A stretch of 12,385 nucleotides of DNA from Patescibacteria group bacterium (GCA_018817995.1 JAHISW010000068.1:1-12385), one strand, 5' to 3'. Counted from the first letter of the stretch, positions 7,045 through 12,381 are shown. A program made the numbers and translations. The notes: generated by a model from the letters alone, not told the origin.

Positions 7045-7239
7045 ATGAGAGTGTTAGCTTTAATTATATTCGTGTTTCTACTAACCGGATGTACTACAGT
7101 CGGAACATTTGTAACTGATATAAATGTTGATGAAGAAGGTAACTTGATAATTCAAAAAAAACGTATTAGGCAAGATATGATCATCCATAGAGTTGATGCA
7201 GTGGAGGATAAAGAAATTAAAGTAATTTTTAAGGAGTAA
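7045..7239 (+). CDS. Small lipoprotein of unknown function
   Basis: This 64-residue protein has a lipoprotein signal peptide with lipobox LLTGC (Cys16). GGGAGG lies 8-13 bases before the ATG. The mature part is short: VGTFVTDINVDEEGNL, then a basic stretch (QKKRIRQD) and an acidic end. I recognise no family. The leader (MRVLALIIFVFLLTGC) closely parallels that of the upstream lipoprotein (MKVLTLIVFALLLTGC), which suggests a duplicated lipoprotein leader joined to different mature parts. It is co-directional and probably co-transcribed with that gene. Confidence 0.65.
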   Translation: MRVLALIIFVFLLTGCTTVGTFVTDINVDEEGNLIIQKKRIRQDMIIHRVDAVEDKEIKVIFKE

Positions 7240-7241
7240 TT

Positions 7242-7325
7242 ATGGGGTCTGGTAAAAAATCACCAACAAAACTTTTAGTCCCGCAAGATGTTGTCGAGAG
7301 TAAAATACTTTTGGTAGGGGGGTAA
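7242..7325 (+). pseudogene. Truncated start of an ORF6N-domain protein
   Basis: Two bases after the lipoprotein stop, an ATG opens a 27-codon frame whose end, LLVPQDVVESKILLVGG, matches the conserved start of ORF6N-domain DNA-binding proteins (typically I-P-x-x-V-I-E-S-K-I-x-x-I-R-G-x-K-V-M-L-D-x-D-L-A). It stops exactly where the conserved RGKKVMLD part should begin, and no continuation is seen in other frames. I therefore read it as the 5' stump of a deleted gene. The family match is from memory of the motif. Confidence 0.5.
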
Positions 7326-7347
7326 GAAAGAATAAAAAGGGAATGGA

Positions 7348-7755
7348 ATGCAAAATAATATTCAAGATCCTATCTCTTGGCTCATTACGATAATTATCGC
7401 TGTTATAGCTTCCTATATAAAGGATTTGTTTAAGTATTTGTTTTCTTTGTGTTCACAAAAATATAGAAATCGAAGACAAAGAAAAAAGGAAGAAAATGAA
7501 CGATGGATAGAAAAAATAGCCAGCGATTCCACTCTCTTGATAATTGAATTTATTAGGGCTTGCGCGCTAACCATTGTAACTTTAATTTCTCTAGTGCTTT
7601 ATGCAATACCATACTTTTCGGGGAAATTAACGCCCATCTCACTTTTAATATGCATTATTGGATTTATGTTTTTCTTTTCTGCTGATCAACGACAACTTAC
7701 TATGGTCAGGGAAGCTCATGGAATTTATTCGAAAAACAAGAAAAACAATAAGTAG
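7348..7755 (+). CDS. Small membrane protein of unknown function
   Basis: This 135-residue protein has about three hydrophobic segments: residues 11-35, 62-88 and 95-114. The first two are separated by a strongly basic stretch (QKYRNRRQRKKEENER, about 37-52), expected to face the cytoplasm, and the end is also basic (KNKKNNK). No family is recognised. A weak purine-rich site (AAAAAGGGAATGG) precedes the ATG. It follows the ORF6N stump and precedes a series of gene fragments, so it may be a survivor of a rearranged accessory region or itself a recent arrival. Confidence 0.6.
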   Translation: MQNNIQDPISWLITIIIAVIASYIKDLFKYLFSLCSQKYRNRRQRKKEENERWIEKIASDSTLLIIEFIRACALTIVTLISLVLYAIPYFSGKLTPISLLICIIGFMFFFSADQRQLTMVREAHGIYSKNKKNNK

Positions 7756-7778
7756 TAGGCTTAGAAACAATCTAATAA

Positions 7779-7883
7779 CTCAAGGGCTATGCAGAGTTTA
7801 ATTACCTTGTCGGCGTTCTTGGAAACAAGGAAGCCGGAGAATCTACAATCAAAGTTATACCAGAAGAGAAGGTAAATAAATAA
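7779..7883 (+). pseudogene. C-terminal fragment of an unidentified gene
   Basis: Between in-frame stops lies a frame reading KGYAEFNYLVGVLGNKEAG and ending IPEEKVNK before TAA. The composition is protein-like but there is no start or ribosome binding site, so it is best read as the tail of a lost gene. I could not name the parent family. Confidence 0.3.
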
Positions 7884-8015
7884 TTGAACTTGACTGTTCC
7901 GAGCGGTCCTGCCGCAGGGAAGGTGATTTTTATTTTTCCTTCTTCAGAGGACAAGCAATTTACTATGAGTTTGGCTGAAGATTTAAGAGCTTTTGGTTGT
8001 AACCCTTGGTGTTGA
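7884..8015 (+). pseudogene. N-terminal fragment of a TIR-like domain protein
   Basis: The 43-codon frame directly after the preceding stop contains VIFIFPSSEDKQF followed by LAEDLRAFGCNPW, then a TGA. This is the conserved start of TIR domains (strand, S-S-x-D-K-x-F, helix L-A-x-D-L-x-x-x-G-x-x-x-W). Bacterial TIR proteins often are NAD-consuming defence effectors. Only the first strand and helix remain; the catalytic Glu region is missing, so it is a stump. It runs into the integrase fragment in another frame, marking a deletion joint near 8006-8020. Confidence 0.45.
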
Positions 8016-8473
8016 CGCCGGCTTCGATATGGAAGTTTGACGGCCGGCCGGCAATGGAGATTGTAGGCAAGGGTAGGAAGCTTCGTTTAGTGGCCTTGCC
8101 GGTAAATCTTAAGGAGAAGCTGGGATCATACGCGTATCGGGTTGGAATTGCCCCTAGAATGCGTTTTTTTAGGATAAATAGGCAAAGGGCTTGGCAAATC
8201 TTAAATGAGACCAGAGAGGCCGCTAGAGTGCAAAAAAAGGTATTCCCGCATTTGCTCAGACATTCGGATGCGATTATTCGCCTTAGAAAGACCGGAAACC
8301 CTAAAGCGTTGCAATATCACTTAGGGCAGAATACGCCGGCGATGACTTTGCGGTATTTATCTACGTTGACGTAAGAGGATGCGTTGAGGGCGCAGCAGGG
8401 GGTGGAGTTTGGGGGGTGAAGTTGGGTGGCGCTCCCGGAAGATTTAGAAGAAACGGCGGAGATGTTGGCATAA
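8006..8473 (+). pseudogene. C-terminal remnant of a tyrosine integrase with two in-frame stops
   Basis: From about 8045 the frame reads like the catalytic half of a phage/ICE-type integrase: VGKGRKLRLVALP (the Lys box), FPHLLRH (H-x-x-R box), then YHLGQNTPAMTLRYLST, where the usual LGH is LGQ and the nucleophile Tyr is present. The core-binding domain and the first catalytic Arg are absent. The open frame ends at TAA 8372-8374. The same frame then continues with coding-like sequence (EDALRAQQGVEF), a TGA at 8417-8419, more coding-like sequence (VALPEDLEETAEMLA), and finally TAA at 8471-8473. It is therefore truncated at the front and broken twice near the end. It is unrelated in detail to the intact recombinase upstream and is a relic of an older mobile element. 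Confidence 0.75.
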
Positions 8474-8502
8474 AAGCAAAGTAATTCTTACAAGGAGAAA
8501 AA

Positions 8503-8922
8503 ATGGATTTCAAATCTGAAGTTAATGGTTTCAAGTTTAATATTGAAAAAGGTGCTGATGAAATGATCTTTGGCGTAAAGAAAGAACAACATAATGTAAA
8601 CTTTTACTATGAAGACAATAGTCAAATTAATTTTAACATACCCTCTGGTGGGTGGGCTAATATCAAGCCGGAAGTTATAGATCAGAGAGTTAAAGAAATT
8701 ATAGAAGAAAAGGTTCGGAGAACGTCTGAAGAGATAAAACAACTCCAAAAGAACGCATTTGCAAAACATTTTGTATCTACCACAGGGACTTCTCTTGCGA
8801 TTAGCGGGGATTATATAATCACAGGCGATGCAAAAGACATTAAAATAGTAGAAGACATTAAAATAGCAGAAAATATTGAAATAGAAGTGCAGCCACAGGA
8901 TAGCAAAAAAGCTGACGACTGA
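8503..8922 (+). CDS. Protein of unknown function with short C-terminal tandem repeat
   Basis: This 139-residue protein has a strong ribosome binding site (AAGGAG, five bases before ATG). There is no signal peptide or membrane segment, so it is probably cytoplasmic. The first part is beta-rich (KSEVNGFKFNIEKG, HNVNFYYEDNSQINFNI); a helical, charged middle follows (VKEIIEEKVRRTSEEIKQLQ, about 63-86). The C-terminal part has the strand-like series SLAISGDYIITGDAKD and then the three-fold hexapeptide DIKIVE-DIKIAE-NIEIEV. The tail is acidic. I recognise no family. A strong promoter starts after its stop, so it is not obviously part of the restriction operon. Confidence 0.65.
   Translation: MDFKSEVNGFKFNIEKGADEMIFGVKKEQHNVNFYYEDNSQINFNIPSGGWANIKPEVIDQRVKEIIEEKVRRTSEEIKQLQKNAFAKHFVSTTGTSLAISGDYIITGDAKDIKIVEDIKIAENIEIEVQPQDSKKADD
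8836..8889 (+). repeat. Three tandem 18-bp units inside the unknown gene
   Basis: GACATTAAAATAGTAGAA (8836-8853) is followed by a copy with one change (8854-8871) and a third, more diverged unit (8872-8889). The period is a multiple of three, so unit number can vary without shifting frame. Confidence 0.8.
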
Positions 8923-8932
8923 ACGAAAATAA

Positions 8933-8961
8933 TTGACGGAGAAAAAACAGTATGGTACAAT
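8933..8961 (+). promoter_or_regulatory. Strong sigma70-like promoter of the restriction-modification operon
   Basis: TTGACG (8933-8938) and TACAAT (8956-8961) are separated by exactly 17 bp. Transcription would start near 8968, giving a leader of about 95 nt that contains the terminator-like hairpin before the methyltransferase start. Confidence 0.65.
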
Positions 8962-9029
8962 TATTGTTGTTCAATAAAAAAACTGGCAAAGTGGTATGTT
9001 TCGAAGGGGGAACTGCCACGTTAAAATAA
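8952..9029 (+). CDS. Possible 25-codon leader ORF
   Basis: An ATG at 8952 with GGAG ten bases upstream opens a frame MVQLLLFNKKTGKVVC... of 25 codons ending just before the hairpin at 9032. Its start overlaps the -10 box of the promoter at 8933, so transcripts from that promoter would not carry it. It could only be translated from an upstream transcript. Weakly supported. Confidence 0.2.
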   Translation: MVQLLLFNKKTGKVVCFEGGTATLK

Positions 9030-9031
9030 TT

Positions 9032-9060
9032 AAAACCTTCGCCTAAAAAGCGGAGGTTTT
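9032..9060 (+). promoter_or_regulatory. Terminator-like hairpin that contains the methyltransferase ribosome binding site
   Basis: AAAACCTTCGC (9032-9042) pairs with GCGGAGGTTTT (9050-9060; one T-G pair) around a 7-base loop, followed by another T and the ATG at 9062. The 3' arm includes GGAGG at 9052-9056, five bases before the start codon, so folding would hide the ribosome binding site. The T-run makes it look like an intrinsic terminator as well. Either use would hold down the methyltransferase operon. Confidence 0.6.
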
Positions 9061-9061
9061 T

Positions 9062-10141
9062 ATGTTTAATAAGGGTATTGAAAAAATGGCAGTTGAAACT
9101 CGCGGAAAGAAAACGCTAAGATTCATGGATTTTTGCGCCGGCATTGGCGGCGGAAGAATCGGACTGGAAAAAGTCGGGATGAGGTGTGTCGGATTTTCTG
9201 AAATAAACAGAAGTAGCACGAGAACTTACCGGGAATTTTTCGGACAAGACGAACAGAATTACGGGGACTTGATGAAAATAAATCCCGGCGATTTGCCGGA
9301 TTTCGATTTAATGATCGCTGGATTTCCCTGCCAGACTTTTTCCGTTATTGGACCAAGAACAGGGATGAGTGATCGCAGAGGGATGACTATTTTTGGCTTA
9401 ATAGATATAATGACAGCCAAAAATTTAAAATACTTTATTTTAGAAAATGTCAAAGGACTTCTAAATCACGGCAACGGAGAATCTTTAAATGTTATTTTGA
9501 AAGAATTGGATCAAGCGGGATATAAGGTGTTTTGGAAACTGGTCACCAGCTTGTATTTAGGCGTGCCTCAAATGAGAGAAAGAATATATTTTGTGGGCGT
9601 TAGAAAAGATTTAATAAAAAATGGAGCATCGTTTAATTTTCCGCGAAGCGTGAAAATTCCAGACATCAAAGACTATTTAATCGATACAGACGAGAGTTTA
9701 GAATTTAATGAAAAGAAAAGATCCTATGAAACTTTCTTAAAATATTTGGATAACAAATATAATAAGGGGAAATTTTCGATTGAACGGATGTTGAAAGAAG
9801 ACTATTTAGTTATCGATACTCGTCAATCGGATTTGCGTTTGTATCGCGGGAGAGTGCCGACGTTGAGAACCGGCCGGCACGGCATTTTATATATTAGAAA
9901 CGGAAAATTTAGAAGGTTGTCAGGGTACGAATCTTTGCTTTTGCAAGGGTTCCCTAAAGAATTAGCCAGAAAGGTAAGAGGAAACATAGACGAAGCGTCC
10001 CTGTTAAGTCAAGCGGGCAACGCTATGACGGTCAATGCCGTTGAGGCGTTTGGGGGGAAACTTGCGGAGTTTATAACTACTGTTCCAAAAACTGAATATG
10101 AAGAAAAAAGATTTGATAAAATTAGGTTCGCAAACCGCTAA
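9062..10141 (+). CDS. DNA (cytosine-5) methyltransferase of a type II R-M system
   Basis: This 359-residue enzyme should transfer a methyl group from S-adenosylmethionine to C5 of cytosine within its recognition site, protecting host DNA. Motifs appear in the usual order: I FCAGIGGGRIGLE (24-36), IV FPCQTFS with nucleophile Cys90, VI LENVKGLL (127-134), VIII QMRERIYFVG (170-179), a target-recognition region roughly 185-283, IX RRLSGYESLLLQGFP (284-298), and X SQAGNAMTVNAVEAF (316-330). The length is typical. The ATG at 9062 follows GGAGG; a second ATG at 9086 is possible. The gene overlaps the next frame by 44 bases and sits with a putative endonuclease and vsr, so it is the modification half of an R-M system. 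The recognition sequence cannot be read from the protein. Confidence 0.95.
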   Translation: MFNKGIEKMAVETRGKKTLRFMDFCAGIGGGRIGLEKVGMRCVGFSEINRSSTRTYREFFGQDEQNYGDLMKINPGDLPDFDLMIAGFPCQTFSVIGPRTGMSDRRGMTIFGLIDIMTAKNLKYFILENVKGLLNHGNGESLNVILKELDQAGYKVFWKLVTSLYLGVPQMRERIYFVGVRKDLIKNGASFNFPRSVKIPDIKDYLIDTDESLEFNEKKRSYETFLKYLDNKYNKGKFSIERMLKEDYLVIDTRQSDLRLYRGRVPTLRTGRHGILYIRNGKFRRLSGYESLLLQGFPKELARKVRGNIDEASLLSQAGNAMTVNAVEAFGGKLAEFITTVPKTEYEEKRFDKIRFANR

Positions 10142-10850
10142 AAGCGGATTTCGAAACGAAGACGATATCGTCCAAAAGTTTAACGATTGGAAGAACGACG
10201 AAGACGCTGCAAAGTGGTTAGATATAATGGGGTATCCCATAGACGAGATCGATAAGGTTGAAGCAATTAAGTTGCACGGAGAGAAAACAGACGTTCAAGT
10301 TCAAATAACCATTTATCTGAAAAAAGCGATTGCGGCCGAGAATCTTTCCATAAAGTTGGTTAGCAATCCCCAAGGGTTTAATCAAATCGACAAAAGATGG
10401 GTTGATAAATATGTGGAGTTATGGGACATCCCGAAAGATATCGCGAAGCTCTTAAAGGTATTTACCGGAGAAATCGCGCCTACGCGGTTAGGGTTAAAAG
10501 ACGACAGGCGGATGTTTCTTACTGAAATGGCCAAGGAAGATCAAAAAAAGATCGTTGATTTTTTTACTAAAAATAAAATTTTGATAGTCTCGGACATATT
10601 GAAAGGCCGAGGAAAATTTTCCGCCGGCTGGATGTTAGTCGCTTTAGTAATCAACAGCGAAAGCCGCTGGGTTTTGAAATCGATAAATCACGCCATGAAT
10701 GTTTTTGCCGAAGGAGAAACACAAATAACCACTCGCGGCAGTTTAAAAATAGGAAAAATCACCGTGCAAAGAAAAGGCGGGGACGCAGGCAGGGACACTT
10801 CAAAAATGCTCCAATTTAAAATAAATCCCGTTGAGCTATTCGGCGATTAG
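10098..10850 (+). CDS. Probable type II restriction endonuclease
   Basis: This 250-residue protein starts inside the end of the methyltransferase gene and ends two bases before vsr; that position is where the cognate endonuclease is expected. A possible PD-(D/E)xK-type site is E21-D22-D23 in the first helix, D65 in GEKTDVQVQI, and S84-I85-K86 in LSIKLVSN. The segment SNPQGFNQIDKRWVDKY with ELWDIP reminds me of a known group of type II endonucleases, but I cannot name the family with confidence. Residues 130-190 (RRMFLTEMAKEDQKKIVDFF, then a hydrophobic strand SAGWMLVALVINSES) are of unknown role. It would cut unmodified DNA at the site methylated by its neighbour. The function is inferred mainly from operon position. 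Confidence 0.75.
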   Translation: MKKKDLIKLGSQTAKSGFRNEDDIVQKFNDWKNDEDAAKWLDIMGYPIDEIDKVEAIKLHGEKTDVQVQITIYLKKAIAAENLSIKLVSNPQGFNQIDKRWVDKYVELWDIPKDIAKLLKVFTGEIAPTRLGLKDDRRMFLTEMAKEDQKKIVDFFTKNKILIVSDILKGRGKFSAGWMLVALVINSESRWVLKSINHAMNVFAEGETQITTRGSLKIGKITVQRKGGDAGRDTSKMLQFKINPVELFGD

Positions 10851-10852
10851 TT

Positions 10853-11272
10853 ATGACAGACACTGTTTCCAAAAAGAAACGAAGCGAAATAATGTCTCGG
10901 GTGAAGGGCAAAGACAGCAAAATCGAGACATTATTTCGTAAAGAACTTTGGAAGCAGGGTTTTCGTTACCGCAAAAATTCAAGCAAATATTTCGGCAAGC
11001 CGGATATAGTCTTACCTAAATATAAAACTGTTATTTTCATTGATTCTTGTTTCTGGCACGGGTGCAAGAAACATTGTCGCATTCCTTCTTCTCATAAAAA
11101 GTACTGGGATCAAAAAGTGGCGAGAAACATAAAACGAGATAAAGAAGTTTCGAGCCACTACAATAAAAAAAGCGAGTGGAAAATCTTTAGAGTCTGGGAA
11201 CATAGCCTTATCAAAAATCCTCAAAAGACGATGACGAAAATCGTCTCTTTTCTTTCCGAGAAAAACTCCTAA
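10853..11272 (+). CDS. vsr: Very short patch repair endonuclease Vsr
   Basis: This 139-residue protein matches Vsr, which nicks 5' of the T in T:G mismatches that arise by deamination of 5-methylcytosine. It starts with the typical DTVSKKKRSEIMSRVKGKDS. Residue numbers agree with the E. coli enzyme: Glu25, the catalytic Asp51 in GKPDIV, Trp68 and His69 in CFWHG. Cys66, Cys71 and Cys75 could hold the structural zinc. A conserved tail region YWDQKVARNIKRD and a VWEHSL segment follow. It is the last gene of the methyltransferase-endonuclease-vsr operon, two bases after the endonuclease stop, which fits its job of limiting C-to-T mutation at the methylated site. The length is normal and it appears intact. 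Confidence 0.95.
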   Translation: MTDTVSKKKRSEIMSRVKGKDSKIETLFRKELWKQGFRYRKNSSKYFGKPDIVLPKYKTVIFIDSCFWHGCKKHCRIPSSHKKYWDQKVARNIKRDKEVSSHYNKKSEWKIFRVWEHSLIKNPQKTMTKIVSFLSEKNS

Positions 11273-11288
11273 AAATGTAAAAACCGCA

Positions 11289-11310
11289 TTTTCGGCGGAA
11301 ACGCCGAAAA
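11289..11310 (+). terminator. Strong 9-bp stem with GAAA tetraloop after vsr
   Basis: TTTTCGGCG (11289-11297), loop GAAA, CGCCGAAAA (11302-11310) form a perfect GNRA-capped hairpin 17 bases after the vsr stop. It is followed by A rather than T on this strand, so it is not a classic intrinsic terminator. It may end or stabilise the operon mRNA 3' end. Confidence 0.45.
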
Positions 11311-11329
11311 AAAAGGCCCTCCTTTGCTC

Positions 11330-11446
11330 GTAGGCTCGTTAAAACAACCCTGCCCATATAAAACCATTGCCCTTTTATCGACGAGAACGCTCTAACCGCA
11401 GCCCCCCCCAAAGACTGGGGGGGCTGCGGAACAGGGGGGTTGAATT
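11330..11446 (+). repeat. Diverged direct repeat, copy A
   Basis: This aligns over its whole length with 11948-12058, sharing blocks such as ATATAAAACCATT, CCCTTTT, TCGACGA, AACGCTCT and ACCGCAG. It contains a 13-bp stem: CCGCAGCCCCCCC (11396-11408) with GGGGGGGCTGCGG (11417-11429) and an 8-base loop. It continues with a G-run and TTGAAT, as the other copy does. Confidence 0.8.
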
Positions 11447-11482
11447 GAGAAAAGGAGCGTAGTGGAGCAATGTCTTATTAGG

Positions 11483-11685
11483 GTGCGAGCCGACTCTTGA
11501 AGCCGCAGGTGGAAAGAGTCAGTGGTAGTTTTGCGACCCACAGGGGAGCAAATCTACCAAGCACCCCTTGCTGTCTAAGACGAAGTCTTTGTCAGCAAGC
11601 ACGAATCTTTCGGCACGCAGTGTCAAAAGGCGAGATAGTCCGTTGAAACGGAATGACTGAACGAAGGGTACGGTGCCCGGTCGCT
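11483..11685 (+). ncRNA. Possible structured RNA of about 200 nt
   Basis: Consecutive strong stems are seen: GACTCTT/AAGAGTC (11492-11498 and 11514-11520); GGTAG plus TTTGC with GCAAA plus CTACC (11524-11534 and 11548-11558, with a CCC/GGG tip); TTGCTG/CAGCAA (11568-11573 and 11593-11598) enclosing AAGAC-GAA-GTCTT (11577-11589); CCGT-TGAA-ACGG (11640-11651); and GGGTA-CGG-TGCCC (11666-11678). The segment opens with GTGCGAG (11483), which recalls the start of group II introns, so it could be a group II domain I fragment. No reverse transcriptase or domain V-like hairpin is visible. No promoter is evident. The orientation is assumed to be +. Confidence 0.4.
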
Positions 11686-11702
11686 AATGTGGTTTCTGAT
11701 TT

Positions 11703-11869
11703 GAATTCCTCCCCTTTTTTGATTGTTTTTTCTCATTCTTTTCCCCGTAGTGAAGGCGAGAGATGAATTAGGGGGGGGTTTCTTTAATACTAAATTTACT
11801 TTTAGAAACCCCTCTCTCAGCCTTTTAAAAAGGGGGGGTCACAAACTCCCCTCTTTAGGGGTGGAATTC
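11703..11869 (+). repeat. Inverted-repeat-bounded intergenic element
   Basis: GAATTCCTCCCCT (11703-11715) and AGGGGTGGAATTC (11857-11869) are inverted copies with one mismatch. Inside are GGGGTTTCT/AGAAACCCC (11775-11783 and 11804-11812, perfect 9 bp), C- and G-runs, and CCCCT-CTTT-AGGGG ending at 11861. It resembles small non-autonomous or intergenic palindromic repeats. No target duplication is seen. Confidence 0.55.
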
Positions 11870-11947
11870 TTCAGTGAAATTCTTCGGGTGGCCGGGGCAT
11901 TAAGTCGACTACAGCGCAAAACACACGACCCAAGAACAATTTTGCCA

Positions 11948-12058
11948 GTAGGCGCGTTAAGTCAAACCTGCCTATATAAAACCATTACCCTTTTCTCGAC
12001 GATAACGCTCTCACCGCAGACACCCAAGAATGGGGGTCTGCGGAACTGGGGGTTGAAT
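11948..12058 (+). repeat. Diverged direct repeat, copy B
   Basis: Second copy of the element at 11330-11446. Its hairpin is CCGCAGAC-A-CCC (12014-12025) with GGG-G-GTCTGCGG (12032-12043) and a 6-base loop. Where copy A has GCC/GGC, copy B has GAC/GTC, so both arms changed together. The stem position and the flanks (AACGCTCT before, TTGAAT after) are kept. Confidence 0.75.
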
Positions 12059-12096
12059 ATAGGGAGCTCGTCTTGCGCGGGGAATAAAAAAAGAAA

Positions 12097-12122
12097 GTTA
12101 ACATAACAATGTTATGTCTAAC
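12097..12122 (+). repeat. Inverted repeat ACATAAC-AAT-GTTATGT
   Basis: The 7-bp arms at 12101-12107 and 12111-12117 are perfect around AAT, and outer GTTA/TAAC (12097-12100 and 12119-12122) extend the dyad with one extra base. The A/T-rich symmetry is like a regulator operator. No gene follows it in the window. Confidence 0.55.
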
Positions 12123-12126
12123 CCAA

Positions 12127-12174
12127 GCCCACATTCAGCATTCCTTAATGTAAAAATATAAGCTGAATGTGGGC
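12127..12174 (+). repeat. Perfect 13-bp inverted repeat with 22-base A/T-rich loop
   Basis: GCCCACATTCAGC (12127-12139) pairs perfectly with GCTGAATGTGGGC (12162-12174). The loop is A/T-rich. The length and perfection make a chance origin unlikely. It could be the end of a transposable unit, a ssDNA hairpin or a binding site. Confidence 0.75.
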
Positions 12175-12250
12175 GCAGGGCGAAGCGAAGGGGTGAGGCA
12201 AGCTGAGCCCTTTAGGGCGAAGTCCCGAAGCCGAAGGCTGAGGGAGGCAA
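12175..12250 (+). repeat. Run of mini-hairpins with GAA loops
   Basis: The stretch contains GCGAAGC (12180-12186, a sequence known to form an unusually stable DNA mini-hairpin), GCCCT-TT-AGGGC (12207-12218) and AGCC-GAA-GGCT (12229-12239). GAAG/CGAAG is repeated throughout. No coding sense is seen. Confidence 0.5.
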
Positions 12251-12251
12251 G

Positions 12252-12275
12252 TGCCTATAATGCGCATTATAGGCA
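12252..12275. repeat. Perfect 24-bp palindrome containing TATAAT on both strands
   Basis: The half-site TGCCTATAATGC (12252-12263) is followed directly by its reverse complement (12264-12275), with no spacer. Each half contains TATAAT, so -10-like boxes point both ways. No matching -35 is seen at the correct distance. It could be a dimeric protein site or recombination/transfer site. Confidence 0.75.
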
Positions 12276-12277
12276 AA

Positions 12278-12340
12278 GGCGGTTTTAGCAAAAAAATTGG
12301 AGAAATTGAGGCTCCGATTTTTTTGCGTTAAGAAACCGCC
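12278..12340. terminator. Compound, probably bidirectional terminator-like hairpin
   Basis: The outer stem is GGCGGTTT (12278-12285) with AAACCGCC (12333-12340). The inner stem is GCAAAAAAAT (12288-12297) with ATTTTTTTGC (12317-12326), capped by GGAG/CTCC (12299-12302 and 12312-12315). A T-run follows the GC cap on each strand, as in bidirectional intrinsic terminators, but the outer GC stem is unusual for one. Confidence 0.6.
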
Positions 12341-12352
12341 TGGCTTGCCCGG

Positions 12353-12381
12353 TATTTCATTCGCCGCAGGCGGATGAAATA
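12353..12381. repeat. 13-bp stem with 3-base loop at the window end
   Basis: TATTTCATTCGCC (12353-12365) pairs with GGCGGATGAAATA (12369-12381) with one T-G pair and loop GCA; outer GG/CC (12351-12352 and 12384-12385) may extend it. It continues the hairpin array and may run past the window. Confidence 0.65.

Noticed and set aside
8006..8374. Intact small integrase
   Set aside because: It lacks the core-binding domain and the first catalytic Arg, has LGQ in place of LGH, and coding-like sequence continues past two in-frame stops.
11625..11651. Group I intron-like segment GAGATAGTCC followed by a small hairpin
   Set aside because: It recalls the conserved 3' strand of P7, but I found no matching 5' strand or P3/P8 arrangement around it.
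11723..12106. 127-codon open frame in the structured region
   Set aside because: Its translation runs through the inverted-repeat element and copy B of the direct repeat, has no ribosome binding site and is not protein-like; the frame is open only because of base composition.
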